Assembly: GCA_012032855.1 (NCBI GenBank)
Contig: JAAUQA010000277.1
Location: forward strand, 1-5,289
Source of the DNA: Candidatus Competibacteraceae bacterium
GTDB lineage: Bacteria; Pseudomonadota; Gammaproteobacteria; Competibacterales; Competibacteraceae
Direction of reading: 5' to 3'
Length of the DNA stretch: 5,289 nucleotides
The notes beneath the pieces are model-generated. The model was not told where the DNA came from. It was given only the letters and a program-made list of their open reading frames with translations, and did no database searches. This document shows, one piece after another, positions 4,137 through 5,289 of the stretch (the stretch's first letter is position 1; each line of letters begins with the position of its first letter). The position numbers and the translations under genes were made by a program.

Positions 4137-5289
4137 CTAACTGCTAACGTTCTCTCCCCATGATTCCATCATTGTCGCTAATAACACTTGTTCAAATTCA
4201 GCGCCAAATCGATTGATGATTAATGTTGGATCAGGAACCATCTTTTTATCAGTGACTAAGCCAAATTGAACAAAACCATTGTACGATAAAATGCTTACCC
4301 CCATCCCAATACTACCCGATTGGGGTACCCAAAACATCATTTCCTTGATCCTGTCACCAGCATAGTAAAGTGGCATTTGCGGGCCGGGAACATTGGTCAT
4401 TACTGCAGTGGCTTTTTTACTAAGCACTTTGATGGCGGAAGCTTGGATGATTTTTGGGCCGAAGCCTAACGTACCCAACAAACCTAATGCCAAAATAGCC
4501 TGATAAGAACCCTTAAGTCGCTCCATGCGTTTCCGGACTTCGTAGATACGTGCCACAGGGTCTGCAATACCAATAGGGAGCTCCAGAAACACCAAGCCAA
4601 AATAATTCCCCAAGTTTTGCACTTGATCCAATGGTCGCAAGTTGACAGGCACTGTGGCGCGTATATCCAAACCATCAACACATTCACCCTTTTCCACAAG
4701 ATAGCTGCGGAGTGCTCCCGCCACGCAAGACAATAACACATCGTTGATGGAACAACCCAGCGCCTTACCAACAACTTTGATATCTGCCTGAGGAAGCGGG
4801 TCGATCCAAGCAACCCGCTTAATCACTCCGGGTTTGCCTTTTAATCGGGTGGGATTATCGTCCGGCATGATCAATAACTTAGCGGCTTCCGAAACAACGC
4901 CGACACCATGCGCGGCGTAACTCAGGAGATCAGGGGTATGCCGGACCACTTCCATACCTTCTTCCAGCAAGTGTTGTCCCGCCTTTACAGCATGATCAAC
5001 GGCTTCGAAGGGGTGGAACAGGAGTTCAAAAATACCGCTGTCATGATCGGTTTTGTGTTTGTGTTTTTGCAGCGCTGTACGAATGGGTCTTTGCTTGACC
5101 TGTTCGGTTGGGGAAGTGGTCGTCATGGATAGCAGCACTTGGATTAGCGCAATGCCATCAGCATAGCAATGATGAATGCGGATGATTACGACGCTGCCAC
5201 CCTCATAGTTATCTACTAAATGGTACTGCCACAAGGGCTTAGAAGGGTCCAAGGGGGTACTCATTAAATCGCTGACCAACTCTTCCAGC
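4137..5289 (-). CDS. Wax ester synthase/diacylglycerol acyltransferase (WS/DGAT), 5' end beyond window
   Basis: The enzyme transfers an acyl group from acyl-CoA to a fatty alcohol or diacylglycerol, making wax esters or triacylglycerol for intracellular inclusions. About 383 codons are present. The frame is open to the right edge, reading LEELVSDLMSTPLDPSKPLW, so the true start lies outside; the TTG at 5279 is internal. The catalytic motif HHxxxDG is intact as HHCYADG at 5174-5154. Further family blocks follow in order: DNPTRLKG, the conserved Asn-Asp pair in CSINDVLLSCVAGALRSYL, PVNLRP, NLGNYFG, TNVPGP, PLYYAG and LSYNGFVQFGLVTD. Family members are usually about 450-500 residues with HHxxxDG near residue 130-140, so roughly 90-100 residues are missing. 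A Lys/His-rich linker (QKHKHKTDHD) follows the first domain part. The stop lies 367 bp before phasin 2 on the same strand, probably in a separate transcription unit. Preference for wax ester or triacylglycerol cannot be read from the sequence. Confidence 0.93.
   Translation of the reverse strand, partial: LEELVSDLMSTPLDPSKPLWQYHLVDNYEGGSVVIIRIHHCYADGIALIQVLLSMTTTSPTEQVKQRPIRTALQKHKHKTDHDSGIFELLFHPFEAVDHAVKAGQHLLEEGMEVVRHTPDLLSYAAHGVGVVSEAAKLLIMPDDNPTRLKGKPGVIKRVAWIDPLPQADIKVVGKALGCSINDVLLSCVAGALRSYLVEKGECVDGLDIRATVPVNLRPLDQVQNLGNYFGLVFLELPIGIADPVARIYEVRKRMERLKGSYQAILALGLLGTLGFGPKIIQASAIKVLSKKATAVMTNVPGPQMPLYYAGDRIKEMMFWVPQSGSIGMGVSILSYNGFVQFGLVTDKKMVPDPTLIINRFGAEFEQVLLATMMESWGENVSS

Noticed and set aside
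5277..5279. TTG at 5279 as the start of WS/DGAT
   Set aside because: The frame stays open to the window edge with family-like sequence before it, and a start here would remove about 90-100 residues of the acyltransferase domain.

Overview
The window looks like a piece of a mesophilic gammaproteobacterial chromosome carrying a storage-lipid locus. Evidence for this assignment is the pair of Pseudomonas-type PhaI/PhaF phasins, a PhaD-like TetR regulator and a bacterial wax ester synthase/diacylglycerol acyltransferase (WS/DGAT). Base composition is moderate (roughly 40-50% GC) over most of the window. No genus can be named from the sequence alone. No rRNA, tRNA, CRISPR array or insertion sequence was seen.

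Left edge (1-521, minus strand): two gene fragments are joined head to tail. The first (from 521 down to about 247) is the N-terminal part of a mannose-1-phosphate guanylyltransferase, carrying a one-base frameshift. The second (from 248 down to 1) is an inner N-terminal stretch of a class III PLP-dependent aminotransferase that has no ATG or GTG start of its own. GC is about 65% in positions 1-240, well above the rest. This is either an old recombination scar or an assembly chimera. A 334-bp non-coding stretch follows.

Centre (856-3769): a plus-strand TetR-family gene most like PhaD converges on a minus-strand series read from right to left: phasin 2 (3769-3377), a patatin-like hydrolase (3272-2019) and phasin 1 (1961-1572). 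Each of these three has a good Shine-Dalgarno sequence, and the gaps are 104 and 57 bp, so they probably form an operon. Two GC-rich inverted repeats lie in the 92-bp convergent gap.

Right part (3770-5289): an AT-rich intergenic region of 367 bp contains a perfect 18-bp interrupted palindrome and other inverted repeats upstream of phasin 2. It is followed by the C-terminal three quarters or so of a WS/DGAT gene that runs off the right edge.

Taken together, the genes suggest a locus for making, coating and mobilising intracellular lipid inclusions. WS/DGAT would make wax esters or triacylglycerol, and the phasins would coat granules. The patatin is a candidate hydrolase acting at the granule surface, and the TetR protein is a candidate sensor/regulator. 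The joint role is inferred from gene content and is not shown by the sequence.
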